Part shown: positions 24,811 through 37,650 of the stretch, one piece after another
Position numbering within the stretch: position 1 is the stretch's first letter
Layout of the letters: each line of letters opens with the position of its first letter
Source of the DNA: Rhopalosiphum padi
Taxonomy: Eukaryota > Arthropoda > Insecta > Hemiptera > Aphididae
Assembly: GCF_020882245.1 (NCBI RefSeq)
Contig: NC_083599.1
Location: 53,098,748 to 53,162,747 of the forward strand
Reading direction: 5' to 3'
DNA length: 64,000 nucleotides
Program-made: the position numbers and the translations under genes
The notes under the pieces: generated by a model
Database searches by the model: none
The model's input: only the letters and a program-made list of their open reading frames with translations
Told to the model about the DNA's origin: nothing

Positions 24811-25393
24811 TAACAAATTTTGGTATAAATCTAGTTTAGCGCCACGCAGTTTTCTGAATTTTTTTCTACCTTATTGGTGGGGTTTTTTACGCTGAGACCG
24901 ATGGTGCAATCAGAATTGAGCGGTAAAATTTAATTTTTGAGTTATAACATTTTGATGTTGTAAATATGTTAAATAACTCAATAGATAATAGGGCACTATA
25001 TTGTGGTGTTGCATAGCAAATCGAGGGATATTTTCATTTTTAAATGTACGAGCGAGCACTACAAAAAAAAAAAAATGAAAAATTCGTGTAAGTGCGAATA
25101 ATAAAAAGTGCAAAAAATCAATTTTTGTATGAGGTAATCAACCATGCTCATCAAGATTCGTAAGGTATGAACGTACCACTACACCACACTTGAAGTATCT
25201 CGATATTAAACATACTGGGTATTTAAGGATCTGGTTTATAGGGTAAACCAAAAATTTTGATCAGCTGTAACTATTGATTTCCGCCAATTTTTTTTTGCAC
25301 CCTCATTCTTAAAATATTGATTTATCTAGGTTTCTAAAAAAAAATTCAAAAATTCGCGTGGCCGCTAAACTAGATTTGTTCCCAAATTTTTCT
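24811..25393. mobile_element. Foldback element with ~55-bp imperfect inverted ends
   Basis: The left arm ATAAATCTAGTTTAGCGCCA, CGCAG, and the right arm (inverted) ACAAATCTAGTTTAGCGGCC, ACGCG, are complementary over about 55 bases, including matching T-runs (GAATTTTTTTCTACC against its partner). About 470 bp lie between them. No transposase frame. No clear target-site duplication. Confidence 0.65.
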
Positions 25394-28300
25394 TTGATTT
25401 CTTTTTTCTTTTTTATACTTATTGAATTTATTACTGTAGGCAAACGTCATATATTTCTGTAATGGTTTAGATAGAATATTGTTCTTAAAATAAAATTATT
25501 TTTGGTTTTAAAATTTTTTATTGAGATTGGTGTTTTGGGTATAATATGTTATATTTTTAAATAAATAATCAAAAAATATACCTTGTTTATTATTATCACA
25601 AATGTACTAAGTATAGTAAAAATCTAAATTTGAAATTTCCTCAGTTTTATTTTATTTGTATGTAACAATAAGTACATAACTTTTTATTTTTTAATGCACA
25701 ATTATTTGAAAGTGTGCAGTTAGTATTAATTCTATTAAGTAAATTTATTTCTAAATATGCAAAAAAAGCATATTTAATTCGAATATAACAGTCAAACTTA
25801 AAATAATATAACTTAAGTCTAAAAACTCTTTAAAGTTTATATAGTATTTTATATATAAATAATGATTTACAATTTCTTTATTTACTTATATATTCTTAAC
25901 ATTAAATTATAGGGAGCAATGGAGAGAAAAAATCAAATGTTGGAGTGGGCACTTGCCCACCCTGGCCCCCGTGTAGCGCCACCCCTGTCTGCTAGAAATA
26001 TAATAATTAAGTATATTAAAAACATTACAATAATTATCTAAATTAATATATACTGTATCACTTTGTTTTGATAAATAAATGTTATAAATAAAATATTAAA
26101 ATAAATTCTATTCACTATAAAAGTAATATAGATTTTAAGAAAATTTTGAACAATTAATCTAAAATTAAACATTTGTCATTTAATGCTACATCATAATTTA
26201 TTACCTATAGTACTTATATAATAAGAAGAATAAAATATCTACAACAAACAAACTTCAATTGGACGAGTATCACTGATAGTGTATTATAGTGAGTAACTTT
26301 GACTAGTAACAACATAAATAAATTATAATCAACCTTTTTATATGTTTATAAAAGAATTTTAAAGTTTATTATTAACTGTATTCAAACATATTACATTTCA
26401 TGCCTTTTGAATTATTTGCAATATTTAATTTTTTTTGTACTTTTTAACAATATTTTTTGCTTTTTATAATTACTAACTATCTAAATAATTGTGGTCTGTA
26501 TAACTAAAACTCAAATTGAAATGCAGTTTTATTTAATGGTTAATACTTTCAAACAAATAATTCAACTTAATCATTAGTATATTATTATTTGTTTTAATTC
26601 AACTAACAACAATAGTTTATAAAATATAATTTAATATACAATATACCAGCGATAATAAATGATAAATTATTGGCTAGGTTTCATGCAATTTCGTTCGACT
26701 TTTATTTATAATTAATTTAATTTCAACTTTTGTAGAACCATGTAATACAATTTCAAACCTGTTTAGGTATAGGTATTAAAATTTTTATAATTTTTTAAAT
26801 ACAAAATAACTTACTAAATTTCGCAACTTTGATAAATTTCGTAAAAATATGATCTTTAAAGTAAACGCTTATAAAAAAAAAATTGTGACTAAAATTTTTA
26901 ATTTTTTTCAATTATGAAAATATATTTCATAAGTTATACATTTTTATTTGTTATTATAGCCGTCGATAATAAAGGCATCATAATATTATGTAGCATATGC
27001 ATATTAGTATCTATGTACATAGATTAAATATTAAATATAATAGTATATTTAATCTATGCTATGTATAAGTTGAAGCTTCTATACGTTCTACAACTAACAT
27101 TTCGCAATACCTAATATCCAATAACTGTTTTAGATACTTACTTGGTGACAGTAGGTAGTAAGTTCTATATTAGTATTATTTTAAAATATATTTTTTTTAT
27201 TTAATTACTTGATTACCATTGCCATCAACTCTTTCTTCATTGGTTGTAAATTTTTCAATCGGTGTTTTATTTTCCTAGGTGCACTTAACTTATATTTAGT
27301 TTTTTCCCAAAAAGCCAGTCGTTACCATTTTGCAAAATATTAAAAAAAAACACTGGAAACTTACAGACAAATGTACTGATCAGCGCCTAGTGTTGAAATG
27401 AAATTATTCATAGATCAATAAACATAGGTATAATATTCTTTGTGTTTAAATATATTTTATATTTATATGGGCATTGGTAGTGGTGCTGAACTGATATGTC
27501 ACGTGGAGCTATGTGTTTACTGTTTATCATATAAATTGAGTTGGTGGGTGAGTGGAACAAAAATTTTAGATTTTACTTCACAAAAAATGTCTGAGTTCGG
27601 CGTCACTGGTGACAAATATATATTGTAGCCCATGGGTGATAAAACTCTTAATTCGGCCCTGTATATAGATATACAGATGCATAGATATTTAAAGTTACTT
27701 TCATCTCCCCCCATAACATAGAGGTATCATCATCACGATCGATAGCAAATTGACCTATACGGAAAATATATTACAACATACTGGCAATTAATTTATATTG
27801 AATACAAAAGGACTGTCTCACACCAGTCATACCTGTCCAGCTGTAATGCAAATTACAGAATCTGTATTGACATTTTAAACACATAAATAAATACTTAATG
27901 GATATCATAATTAATAATAAAGCAAAAAAATTAAGTTTTATTCTTAAAAAAATTAAAAACCGGAATGAAATCGAAATAAACAAAAATATTTTTACTTATG
28001 AATGTAATACCTACCTATATTATAATTAATATTTATTTTTTTAATTAATCAACTTAATAATATTATTTACATAAAGTCATAATGCGTCAAATTAAAAATG
28101 TAATCAAACCTATTTTATCTTTTTTAAATCATTTAATACCTTTGTAAATACTAAAAAACAAAAAGTAATTTATTTTAAATAATAATAAAAAATTTAATAC
28201 ACCTCGTGTCAAAACTAATGGAAAATAATAAGATATACTAATACCTAAGTACTAATACAATTTTCATTCTTTTTTATTTCATAAAATGTTTGAGGTATTA

Positions 28301-28744
28301 CTTCTACTCAAACTGTCTCAAAGTGACAGCCATCATTTACTGTTGTTGAATAGCATTGTATTGTAACAATTATTTTATCGAATTAATATATATATATTTA
28401 ATATATTAATTGTTTTACCAATAATCCTCATAATTAATACAAACAATTATTATATCTGTAATGTTAATCAGCTTATCTATATTTTAGAAAAAATGTTTCA
28501 TTATTTCGAATTTAGTCATGACGTTATCACTTTATCAATGTTACCTATGTATTTTTATATTTTTATACAGATATATTATATTTTGTGTGATTTTGTATTA
28601 AATTTTTAAGTATTTCTATTTTCTACCAATAAAATAATTTTAAATCGATATTTATAAAAAAAAAAAACTAGAACATTTTTAAAACATTAAGATGTTTATT
28701 GTTTATTATAGAAGTATATTTGAAATACCTATTTTGAAAATGTT
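25394..28744. other. Intergenic, transposon debris only
   Basis: AT-rich. At about 25935-25990 GTGGGCACTTGCCCACCCTG, GCCCCCGTGTAGCGCCACCC, CTG reads as one end of a hAT-type element (inverted CAGGGGTGGCGC); the other end was not found. At about 27000-27060 a short AT hairpin (CATAGATTAAATATT / AGTATATTTAATCTATG) occurs. A GC-richer stretch at 27470-27670 has no coding evidence. Confidence 0.4.
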
Positions 28745-28905
28745 ACCGTAAATACTAAATAAGAAACGATGATATAAATATTTGGTTAAAATTTCAAGTA
28801 TCAATGAAAAATCGAAGCATTTTATCAATAATTTATTGTGTTTAGTACACTAAAAAAAACACATCATTATAAAATCGATACATTCATAGCTCCGCTTAGA
28901 ATTTA
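28745..28905 (-). repeat. Fragment of the dispersed repeat, minus orientation
   Basis: AAAATTTCAAGTAT, ACACATCATTATAAAATCGA, TACATTCATAGCTCCGCTTA match the left end of the 10864/22233 family read on the minus strand. The rest of the element is missing or too diverged to follow. Confidence 0.5.
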
Positions 28906-29155
28906 AAATGTACAATTATTTATAAATTTATGAATTTTATATATTTTGAGAAAGAAATGCAATAATTTGCATGAATTTATGTAATTTAAATATTGTAAAT
29001 GAAGGATAACAATTTTAATTACTTCGTAGTATTTCAAAAAAATATTGTTTGTAAAGTTTTGAAACTCTTGTATAAGTATATAATTAGTATATTTCTACAA
29101 TTATATTTTATACACACAATAACATTTTCAATTTTTTTATTAATTTACACTAACG

Positions 29156-29299
29156 CAGTGGCGTAGTCAGGATTTTTTTTCGTGGAGGGGGAGGGGGCAA
29201 ATCAATTTTTGTAGTGATTTTCATCGACCATTAAAAATTAAAATAATTTTTAAATTTTCTTAATATTTCGGGGGGGGGAGTCCTCTTAGCCTGCTACTG
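29156..29299. mobile_element. Short hAT MITE with near-perfect 8-bp TSD
   Basis: The 144-bp element starts CAGTGGCGTAGTCAGGATTT and ends TCTTAGCCTGCTACTG. Flanks are CACTAACG (29148-29155) and AACTAACG (29300-29307), 7 of 8 identical. G-runs (GGAGGGGGAGGGGG and GGGGGGGGG) lie inside both ends. Such CAGTGGCGTAG ends are typical of insect hAT MITEs. Confidence 0.8.
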
Positions 29300-29369
29300 A
29301 ACTAACGTATAACTAATTTTAAATAAATTACTATAATAGCCATGTATAATATATATAGATATAGTGCTA

Positions 29370-29520
29370 CAAACCATCTTCGCTGAGAATCGTTTTTCTG
29401 TATATAAAGATTTATCATTGTATTCAAACACATATAATTACAATGGCTTAATGCTCAATGACGAGGTTTATTTGATACCTATACTGTAGGTACAGTAAAG
29501 CAGTTACCTACTCTCCCCCA
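29370..29520 (+). repeat. Right-end fragment of the dispersed repeat
   Basis: TCGCTGAGAATCGTTTTTCT, then GTACAGTAAAGCAGTTACCT, parallel the right end of the 22233-23205 copy (TTCAGAATCGTTTTTCGTAT, TACAGCAGAGCGATACCCA). Only this end is present. Confidence 0.5.
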
Positions 29521-31840
29521 TTTTAAACATAACCATCATATAATTATTTAGAGATACAAGATTAATCATACTATAGAATAAGTTGTGACGGTCTTAACGG
29601 CTTTTCCAACTACCTAAGTACCAAACTATACACACATTGTTTTTACAATACTCATAAACCATCATCAAAAATAATACCTATTAATATTTTAACTATATAT
29701 TTTTATTATAGAATAAATATGTAAATATGATACCTACTGGTTGTGATAAAAAAATATGTAGTTTTGAAATTTTTTTATAAAATGCATTGTAGATTTAGGT
29801 ATTTTAAATGTTTTCATTTTAATTCATTTATACGCTACAGTTGATTATATTTATTATAAGTTCAAATACATCCAGTCCAATGATTGGCGGTAACCGCTAT
29901 AATGAGATATGAAACGGGGCGTATTATATTAGATATTATGAAAAATAAAACAACACTTATAAATTAATTGTAATTTTATTGTACATGCACGATTCACGTT
30001 CAACGGTTAAACACATAAATACATACACAATGTCACAATTTATTATACATAATACATATTATACTCTATCCATATTCCATATTAATATATTATATAATAT
30101 AACAATAAATATAAATATTAAAATATATAAAAGTCAGTGCCTTGTATAATTATACGCGTGACACAACGTATAAGTAAAAATAGACGTAGCCACGCCACAC
30201 GCGTATTTATAACAAACGGAGATGAATTCGTGTATTATATTATTATTAGGTATACATATTATAATCGCTTCGAACGCTCTGACCTTCGAGTTCAATTAAA
30301 ATCTGCTGAAAAAATAGTTTTTTACATAATCTAAAGTACCTACCTTGTTAAAAAGCAAAATGTTTCTAAAAAATTATATTATATTATATTATATTTTTTT
30401 TTCATTATCATTTTTTTAATAAAATATTGAACTATTTTCAAAAACTTCATACTTCAAAGTATTTTCTGAAATAAAGAGTGTCTTATGTTAAACAGTTCAC
30501 TCCGTATATATTTTTTTTATTAAAGGCCAAACATTTCATACCGCTTTGAAATGAACACGTTTATGCTTTAGGTACTCATTTCTAGTATATAGATACACTG
30601 TTTTATAAGATAAAATGTATCTATACCTACGATATTATAAAATATATCGTAGGCAGTTTTAAGATGTAAAATGCATTTATTTTTCCAAAATATGGTTAAT
30701 TTTACGACAACGTAATTTATTAGGCAAAATTTAATTATAATAATGACATCGAATTTACAAAAGTCAAGTTTACGCAATAATAAATGGTCTTTGAACAAAA
30801 TGAAGTAATAATAACATTATTATAAAACGGAAAATTAGAACAAGACACATTTGATACGGTAATGTGTACTCATAAGTCAATATATATTATATACATTTTA
30901 TTAAATATTATAATATTATGACTACCGATTGCAGCCTAGCTGTATCTGTATACTATATAGTGGGCACTGATTAATTACATATTAGTCATACTACTCATAC
31001 TATAGTATGGCACTATAATGGCAGTAATCACAAAATATTATCGTCAAGATAACATAATATTATATTATTTTGTTGAATAAGTAGGCGTTATTTAACTGCA
31101 AACTATTATAGAGGAGTATACACAGATGTTATGACACTATAGATGTTTATTGTACATGTACTGATTTATATATATATTTTTAATTGTATATCGAATTATT
31201 TATTTTAAACTCCAATGATACGCGTATAATATCAAATTATACTAGTCATTAGCACTTGTCTGTCTGGTTTTAGAAAACTATAAAGCTACATAATAATATG
31301 ATGTGACTTATTCATCATAATATTAATAATGTTATATGTATAATTGACGACATTATTATAGTACCATTGGCGCCGTTAAATATAGTAACATGGATTGAAA
31401 TTTAAAAATGTATAGATTATAATGAACATAATATATAACATTGTATAGCTAAACGGTATAAATAATAACACGATATTTGCAGTTATTAAAAATTTACCAG
31501 ATATATTACTTTACCTATCATATAATAATATAATAATATAATACTGTTTTGTGTCATGACGTGTATTCGCTCTCCAATTCATACGACAAAGAGTACTATC
31601 TGTACCTTATTCTCATGTACACAGAGGAATCATAGTCATTAGAGTGCAAATCAATTGGTATTATAGGAATAAAAAATTGGAATGTTTTTTTTCGTAAACG
31701 ACACCTTACAATTATAATTTTGGCTTAGAGCCATAGTAAATATACTTTATAATATAGATGTCTATGTACCTAGGTCAATAAGTAAACCGTAAAGTGTGTA
31801 ATAGACTACTGCACGTCTGCATTCGTTAGAGTATAAACAG
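29521..31840. other. Intergenic, no gene seen
   Basis: AT-rich with microsatellite-like patches (TTATA repeats near 30370). The CG-bearing stretch at 30150-30310 has an open frame but no splice sites or recognisable motif, and I do not call it a gene. Confidence 0.4.
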
Positions 31841-32281
31841 CAGGGCCTGATTTAGACATTTTGTGGCCTTAGGTGAAATAAAAAAATGTGGCTCCTCATT
31901 GCTAACAGTAGCGTATATAGGCATATAGCCATAGCCCCACACCCTCCACAAATGAGTTGTATAAAACAAAATAATAATTTATTACAATTTATTATTTACC
32001 TACTTATACATTTTCACAAACATAATTATAATGTTATATATTTTTTTACCTCTACAGGCTACAGATTTCTTGTACCTATTATTTTCGTTTACATTTTACG
32101 CTGATAAGGATTAATTATTTTATTTTGTTGAAATATTATATGTTTCTTATATTTATTTTATATGATGATAGTAGTACTCTAAAAAAAAAAAAATAGAAGG
32201 TTCATAAAAATCCGAGGCCCTCTAATAACGGAGGCCATAGGCAGTTGCCTATTATTTTGCCTTATGGTAAATATGGCCCTG
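31841..32281. mobile_element. hAT-type MITE with near-perfect 8-bp TSD
   Basis: The 441-bp element begins CAGGGCCTGATTTAGACATT and ends TTATGGTAAATATGGCCCTG. The ends pair as CAGGGCC.GATTTA with several mismatches. Flanks ATAAACAG (31833-31840) and GTAAACAG (32282-32289) agree at 7 of 8 bases. AGGCCC/GGAGGCCATAGG words repeat subterminally. Non-coding. Confidence 0.8.
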
Positions 32282-35200
32282 GTAAACAGACAACAGTACA
32301 GTATGTCAAAATACAGAAACACTATTGCAGTCGTTATTTCGATGAATTATAAAACACCCGTTAATTATTATTAGTTATATTCGTACATCGCAGAAACTAA
32401 TTTTTTTAAGTAGTGTGTATGTACCTATTGTTTTATTTAAAACTGTCACATGTGGCCTGTGCCCTGATAGCTGTTATGTTCAATAATAGCTAACTATATA
32501 AGTGGAAAGCCTAACATTTAAATTATAAAATGTAGCAGTTAACTAGCCAACTAGGTTAGGCATAAATGAATAATAGGTAAGTAGGTACATTAAAGTACTA
32601 CAATAATATTCGTTTTATACAATATTATTAGAACTCTTGATTCTTGAATGCAATCTTAACATGAATTCATTAATGGTCGCCATAATCGTTAACGATTTGC
32701 ATTGATTTAATAATCCAATTTAAAGTGACCTGCTGTTCGCCCTCGCCACCCCTTTCTTACACAAGTATAACATACTACCTTCGATTTTTGGGGGGATAAG
32801 CCCCCTATAAGACCCCCACCTATCTCCACATATGGTAAGAAGGTTGTTTATATTGAGATAAAAATGTAATTGTTAGCGAGTGGTTTTTTTTATTATAGAC
32901 CGGTCAAAACTTTTACCCCCTCCTCTTAAAAGCTAAAATGACGCCACTGTGCTAATGTAAGTAAAGTGTAAGTACACTTAGTGAGCAAGTCAAATAATAA
33001 TTATTAGATGGTATATCTATCTAGTAAATACCTATACCTACTATACTTACTTTACAGTCCGAAAATTGTATGCCTTTAAAAAGTTGAGTTTCCTGTCAAA
33101 ATATTTCATTTAAGTTAATTGTATTGGTAAATGGTAATGGTTAAATAATTAGGTATATAAGTATAGGTATTGTATTATGTATTATAATAAATAAGTATTA
33201 GTAGTACCTATTACATTTAGTCGTATAGTGGTTTATAAAGTTAACATATAGATGAAACGGATATAAAAGTAGAAAGTATGTAGGATTGTTCGCTTTGTCT
33301 GGTTTACAATCGAGTTTACGAAGAAAATAAACATTTTAAATGAATTATGAAGTGTTGAAGTTTCTGATATCTTGAAATATGGTTTTTTCTTATCAAAATA
33401 TATACATATACATTGTATAAAATTTATATGTATTATAAATTAATAATTATTACCATCTACTTCTTAAGATATATATATATCTTCGTTCAATGATGACGTA
33501 AGAACGGCTATCAAATGAATAACTGTTAATTGACCAACAATTTATTAAAATGCGATTATTTATCTTTCTGTAGATAAGTTTTTTTAAATTTATTTTTGTT
33601 TTGTATGTAGTATATTAGTTAAATACCTATGTCGGAAAAAATATGAAATAAATGAAGTAAATCGTGTGTACATCGATTAGTTTATGATTTTCTATAATCC
33701 ATAGATACAGCTAAGTTGCAAGGTTGCCTCTCGTGAACTTAGTAGACCCAAAGTACTAAAATCCTTGCCCCTTGGTACACAAGTTAGCAGTACACTGTAC
33801 ACCATTGAGATTTCCGTCAATTCATATCTGAAGCTCTTATCCACATATAATGAGGTACCTATTGGCTATTAAAGCCCTAAAGCTCAAAGGTATAATACTT
33901 TGTGTCTCTGTGTCAAATAATTATATTTTAACATTGTTTATGTTTAAACATTTAATTACATATTATGTTTAGTGTCTACATTATTGTCTTGTATAGTTGT
34001 ATACCTAAACCTAACATAAGTATCCTTAATACTTTTAATACAATTTGTTAATATTTCCAAGTTCCAACTACATATCAGGTAGATTCACAATTCACATACA
34101 CTTATATAAATACATTTTCAAGATTGTGGTATGTTTTTGTTATTCATTAAAATGTTGAACAATAGGTACTTTTAATTATTTATTCAAAAAGTTGTATAAC
34201 ATGTTTTAATTTGTAAAAAAATGTTATGTTGGAGTGGAGTTCATCAATAAAATAAAGGAGTTTTGTATAGGCAATTATTTTAGCTTGTTTTTAAGTTTTG
34301 ACTTGTGTTTGTGAAAAGTAAATAGACATGTTCAAAGACTCAAGATCAAATTCAAATAAGTAAGTTAGATCTTTAAAAATTCAATTTTATAAATAATAGG
34401 TAACATATTGTTCACAATTTTTGTTAAATTTGGGTGTCTGATTTGATAGCAAATTAATTTTTTAGTACCTAGGTACCTTCCTAATTACTTATTAGCTTTA
34501 ACTATAAACAAAATGTTTTAATAGCTTAAGATTAAATTAATCAAAGTTGTAATGATTTCCTTCTTAAATATACATTTAAACTTGCTCTATATTTAGAATA
34601 ACTATACATTGATATTATTAGGATTTAGGGATAATGGATTTGGTTATAGCATATGCATGTACGGATGATAAACACATTAAAATATAGGGTGTGGCCCTAT
34701 TAATAAATAATTTAACTTCAATAGAGCAATACATTTAGGTTATGAGAAAATTGAAGAAATTAATTAAGTTTTAAGATAAGTATTTTTTTAATAATACTAT
34801 TGTCCAGAATATTAAGCTATCTAACTAATATAATTATACAAATAAATATGAAGTTAATATTTTATATAAATTCTCTTCAAATAATAAAGACAATTTTATT
34901 TCAAATTTCAATAAATGAAAATGTTTTTTTTTTCAATTATGTGTTATTTTTACCGGAGAATATACTTTCTTATTTTGTCTCAATTAATATTAATAATTAT
35001 TTATTATATATTATATTGAAATATTAACTCTGAAAATAAATAGATGGATACATTTTGTTTATAATTTGTACAAATTGTATGCATTTGAATAAAATATATG
35101 AAAATAAGTAGTTGCTAAAAATGTTATGTATATTTATTATTTATTAAGCTAAAAGATTTGAGTAAAAACATTTTTTATAATTTTTATCTCAAATACAATC

Positions 35201-35312
35201 ATGTAATTCTCTACTCTCATGTTATAGGAAGAATATGATTATAATGACAAAGTTAAAACTTTCACTTAATTCTTAAAAATATATAAGATATTAATATATT
35301 ATTAGTACATAC
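32282..35312. other. Intergenic, no gene seen
   Basis: AT-rich. At about 32905-32952 AAAACTTTTACCCCCTCCTC, then GACGCCACTG, reads inverted as another CAGTGGCGTC hAT end; its partner was not found. No coding exons recognised. Confidence 0.4.
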
Positions 35313-35396
35313 CAGCTAGCTGCCTCCTTCTTTGCTTTAGGTCTAGTAATTATCACTACATAATCAATTTGTTTACAATAAGCTATATTCATAATT
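35313..35396 (-). other. Isolated exon-like segment
   Basis: On the minus strand TTTTTAAG precedes an 84-base stretch, open in one frame (contains CKQIDYVVIITRPKAKKEAA), that ends at a consensus GTATGT donor at 35312. The composition looks coding. I found no partner exon and recognise no family. It could be one exon of a gene with long introns, or a stranded fragment. Confidence 0.28.
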
Positions 35397-36339
35397 CTTA
35401 AAATTAAAATATTCAAATGTAATTTTTTTATCTAATATTATTGTCCATTTTTGATAAAAATTAGAATGTTTTATATTTTTTAAACAGTATTTGATAATAA
35501 ATATATTTTACTATTCTCTTAAAGCAATAAAAAATTTAATTAGGTCACTAAAAAAAATTGATTTAATTTAATAAATGTCAAATTGTATTCAAAAGTCAAA
35601 ACAGTTTATTTTATAAGCAATACTATAATAGTCCTATTAAGCCAATTTATTTTATATTGTGAAGGGACTACTAGATAGTCTAAATATTATTTCCTGTTAA
35701 CTTAAAATTGTTTTGTAACCTACAGACAACAGTAATACAAACAAATTTAACTTCTTTAATATATCCATTCTGTCTAACAAAGTAGTAGTATATTATTTAT
35801 ATCAATAACAACACAATACAATTCTGTTATATTTGAATATAATATTATAATAAAGCACTAAATAAAATCATTATGATTATTGTAATGAACTGTTACATGT
35901 TCAATTATTATAATAATTATTATTTACCTATGGTGATACCTATTCGTTTATATTTAGCTGTAATATAACAAATAATAAATACCTAGAAAAATAAAAGCAG
36001 ATCAAAATAAGTAAATAATAATAAAAAAAATACATATAAAATAATAAATTAACTATGTGGGTATAATAGTAATAATACAATTGTATCAGCCAATACTTTT
36101 ATCAAATCAATTACATTAAAATATAAACATTATTTATTATGCATATAAAATTAATATAAATGACTAGCCCAAATAACAATAAATGTATTTAATCATACCA
36201 TACATACTGAACGGATTATAAATTAAAAAATATGATAATATGATAAAATAAATATTATATTATTTAATATTAATCAGTATGTAAATAATTTTGGACCAGA
36301 ATATTGGGAAATTCTTAAAATACGTATAGTTTTGTTTGA
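35397..36339. other. AP2M1 3' flank
   Basis: AT-rich, non-coding. On the minus strand AATAAA at 36138-36133, about 200 bases after the AP2M1 stop, is the likely polyadenylation signal. Confidence 0.5.
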
Positions 36340-37650
36340 TTAACACCTAGTTTCATACAATCCACTTCGCCCAATATAACGAACCCATTTGACAACATCG
36401 TGATCAGAATAATTCAACTTTGGCTCAAAAACTTTTAAATATCTGACTTTGAATCCAGAAGGAGCAAATGGTACCTCAAAATTCATAGAAATTGGCGGTC
36501 TAGTCCATTTTTTCTTAGTGTCAGTCTCCAAAAGATCGATTTCAGCTGAGAGCTGTGTTTCTTTCATGCCTGCCATTCTCTTGATTTTCCACACAATTGC
36601 ATTATCTGAAGCCTTGTATTTGGCTTTGCCTTTAAGACATAACAATTGAACACCAGCAGTATTCAAGGGAGTGGGAATCTTGACTTCTATTTTCTGTCCT
36701 AACAAGGAGGGCTTGAAATTAGACTTCAAAACAGCTTTGACTTCCATGCGAGTGCGACCTACTTCTCTCACCAATGGTATAACCCTGAACGGCAATGATA
36801 TATCTTTGGTGGTACGGTAACGCATCAATTCAAATTCACCATCGGGCGGAATGAAGCTTATGGAATGTTCGGTTTCAAATTTTGAAAGTTTTACACACTG
36901 ATGAAATTGACAATCGTCAATGACGACAACTGGCTTTCCAGAAGCCGTCCTCGAGCCCGTGTCGTCAAGAATCTTGGTGCCCTTGGACTCCATTACAATT
37001 TTATCATTGATGCCAAACTTGCATTCGGGCATACCGCTCAGGTAGGACTTCATGAGTATGCGACCGGCAACATGAGCGGACAACACCTGTCCCTGGGGCG
37101 ACATGAGCAGGTTTACATACTCCAGCACGTCGAGGAACAGCTCGTTGCGACGGTACTTAATGCCCTCGCGCCGCCATCCAATCTGGCCAGTGACCTGGGA
37201 CGTGATCTGCATCTGCTCTTCCTTGCTCTGTGACTTGACGCCCGTCTGCGTGATAAACGTCTTGAGCACGCCCGTGTCACAGTTCTGCGGATAGCCGAAG
37301 TCGAGTATCTCGTCTAGCAGCTCGTAGATGAGCACAAAGTTGTTCTTGATGTTCTCCTCGTTGATCTTGCCGAAGTACGACTGCATGACCTGCGTGAACC
37401 GTATGAGGAACTCGAATACCATAGCACCATTGACGTTCTGTTTGGTGACGGCTGCCAGCCAAATGTTGGCTCGGCGGATGTGGAAGAACGACGTGCGCGC
37501 AATGTTGGTGACCGGCGAGCGAACTTGCTGGCGAGCGTGTATGACGTTCACGCGGAACGCGTCCACGGCGTTGCGGCCGATATCGTCGCGATACACGCGC
37601 GATATCAGCACCTCGCCCTTGTGGTTGTACATGAACAGACCGCCGATCAT
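36340..37650 (-). CDS. AP2M1: AP-2 complex subunit mu, complete, intronless coding sequence (436 aa)
   Basis: A single open frame encodes AP-2 mu from MIGGLFMYNHKGEVLISRVY to the terminal GLYETRC; human AP2M1 is 435 residues. Residues 1-140 are the longin-like domain that packs in the AP-2 core. The linker holds SQVTGQIGWRR with Thr154, equivalent to the AAK1-phosphorylated Thr156. Residues about 168-436 are the mu homology domain. The tyrosine-motif pocket is intact: Phe172, Asp174, Lys201, Trp422 and Arg424 match the human residues. The PIP2-binding basic patch KSNFKPSLL is also present. The protein selects YxxPhi cargo for clathrin-mediated endocytosis at the plasma membrane. The 5' half of the gene is much GC-richer than the 3' half. 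The complete absence of introns is notable, but a CpG-rich upstream region and intact residues argue for a functional gene. Confidence 0.98.
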   Translation of the reverse strand: MIGGLFMYNHKGEVLISRVYRDDIGRNAVDAFRVNVIHARQQVRSPVTNIARTSFFHIRRANIWLAAVTKQNVNGAMVFEFLIRFTQVMQSYFGKINEENIKNNFVLIYELLDEILDFGYPQNCDTGVLKTFITQTGVKSQSKEEQMQITSQVTGQIGWRREGIKYRRNELFLDVLEYVNLLMSPQGQVLSAHVAGRILMKSYLSGMPECKFGINDKIVMESKGTKILDDTGSRTASGKPVVVIDDCQFHQCVKLSKFETEHSISFIPPDGEFELMRYRTTKDISLPFRVIPLVREVGRTRMEVKAVLKSNFKPSLLGQKIEVKIPTPLNTAGVQLLCLKGKAKYKASDNAIVWKIKRMAGMKETQLSAEIDLLETDTKKKWTRPPISMNFEVPFAPSGFKVRYLKVFEPKLNYSDHDVVKWVRYIGRSGLYETRC

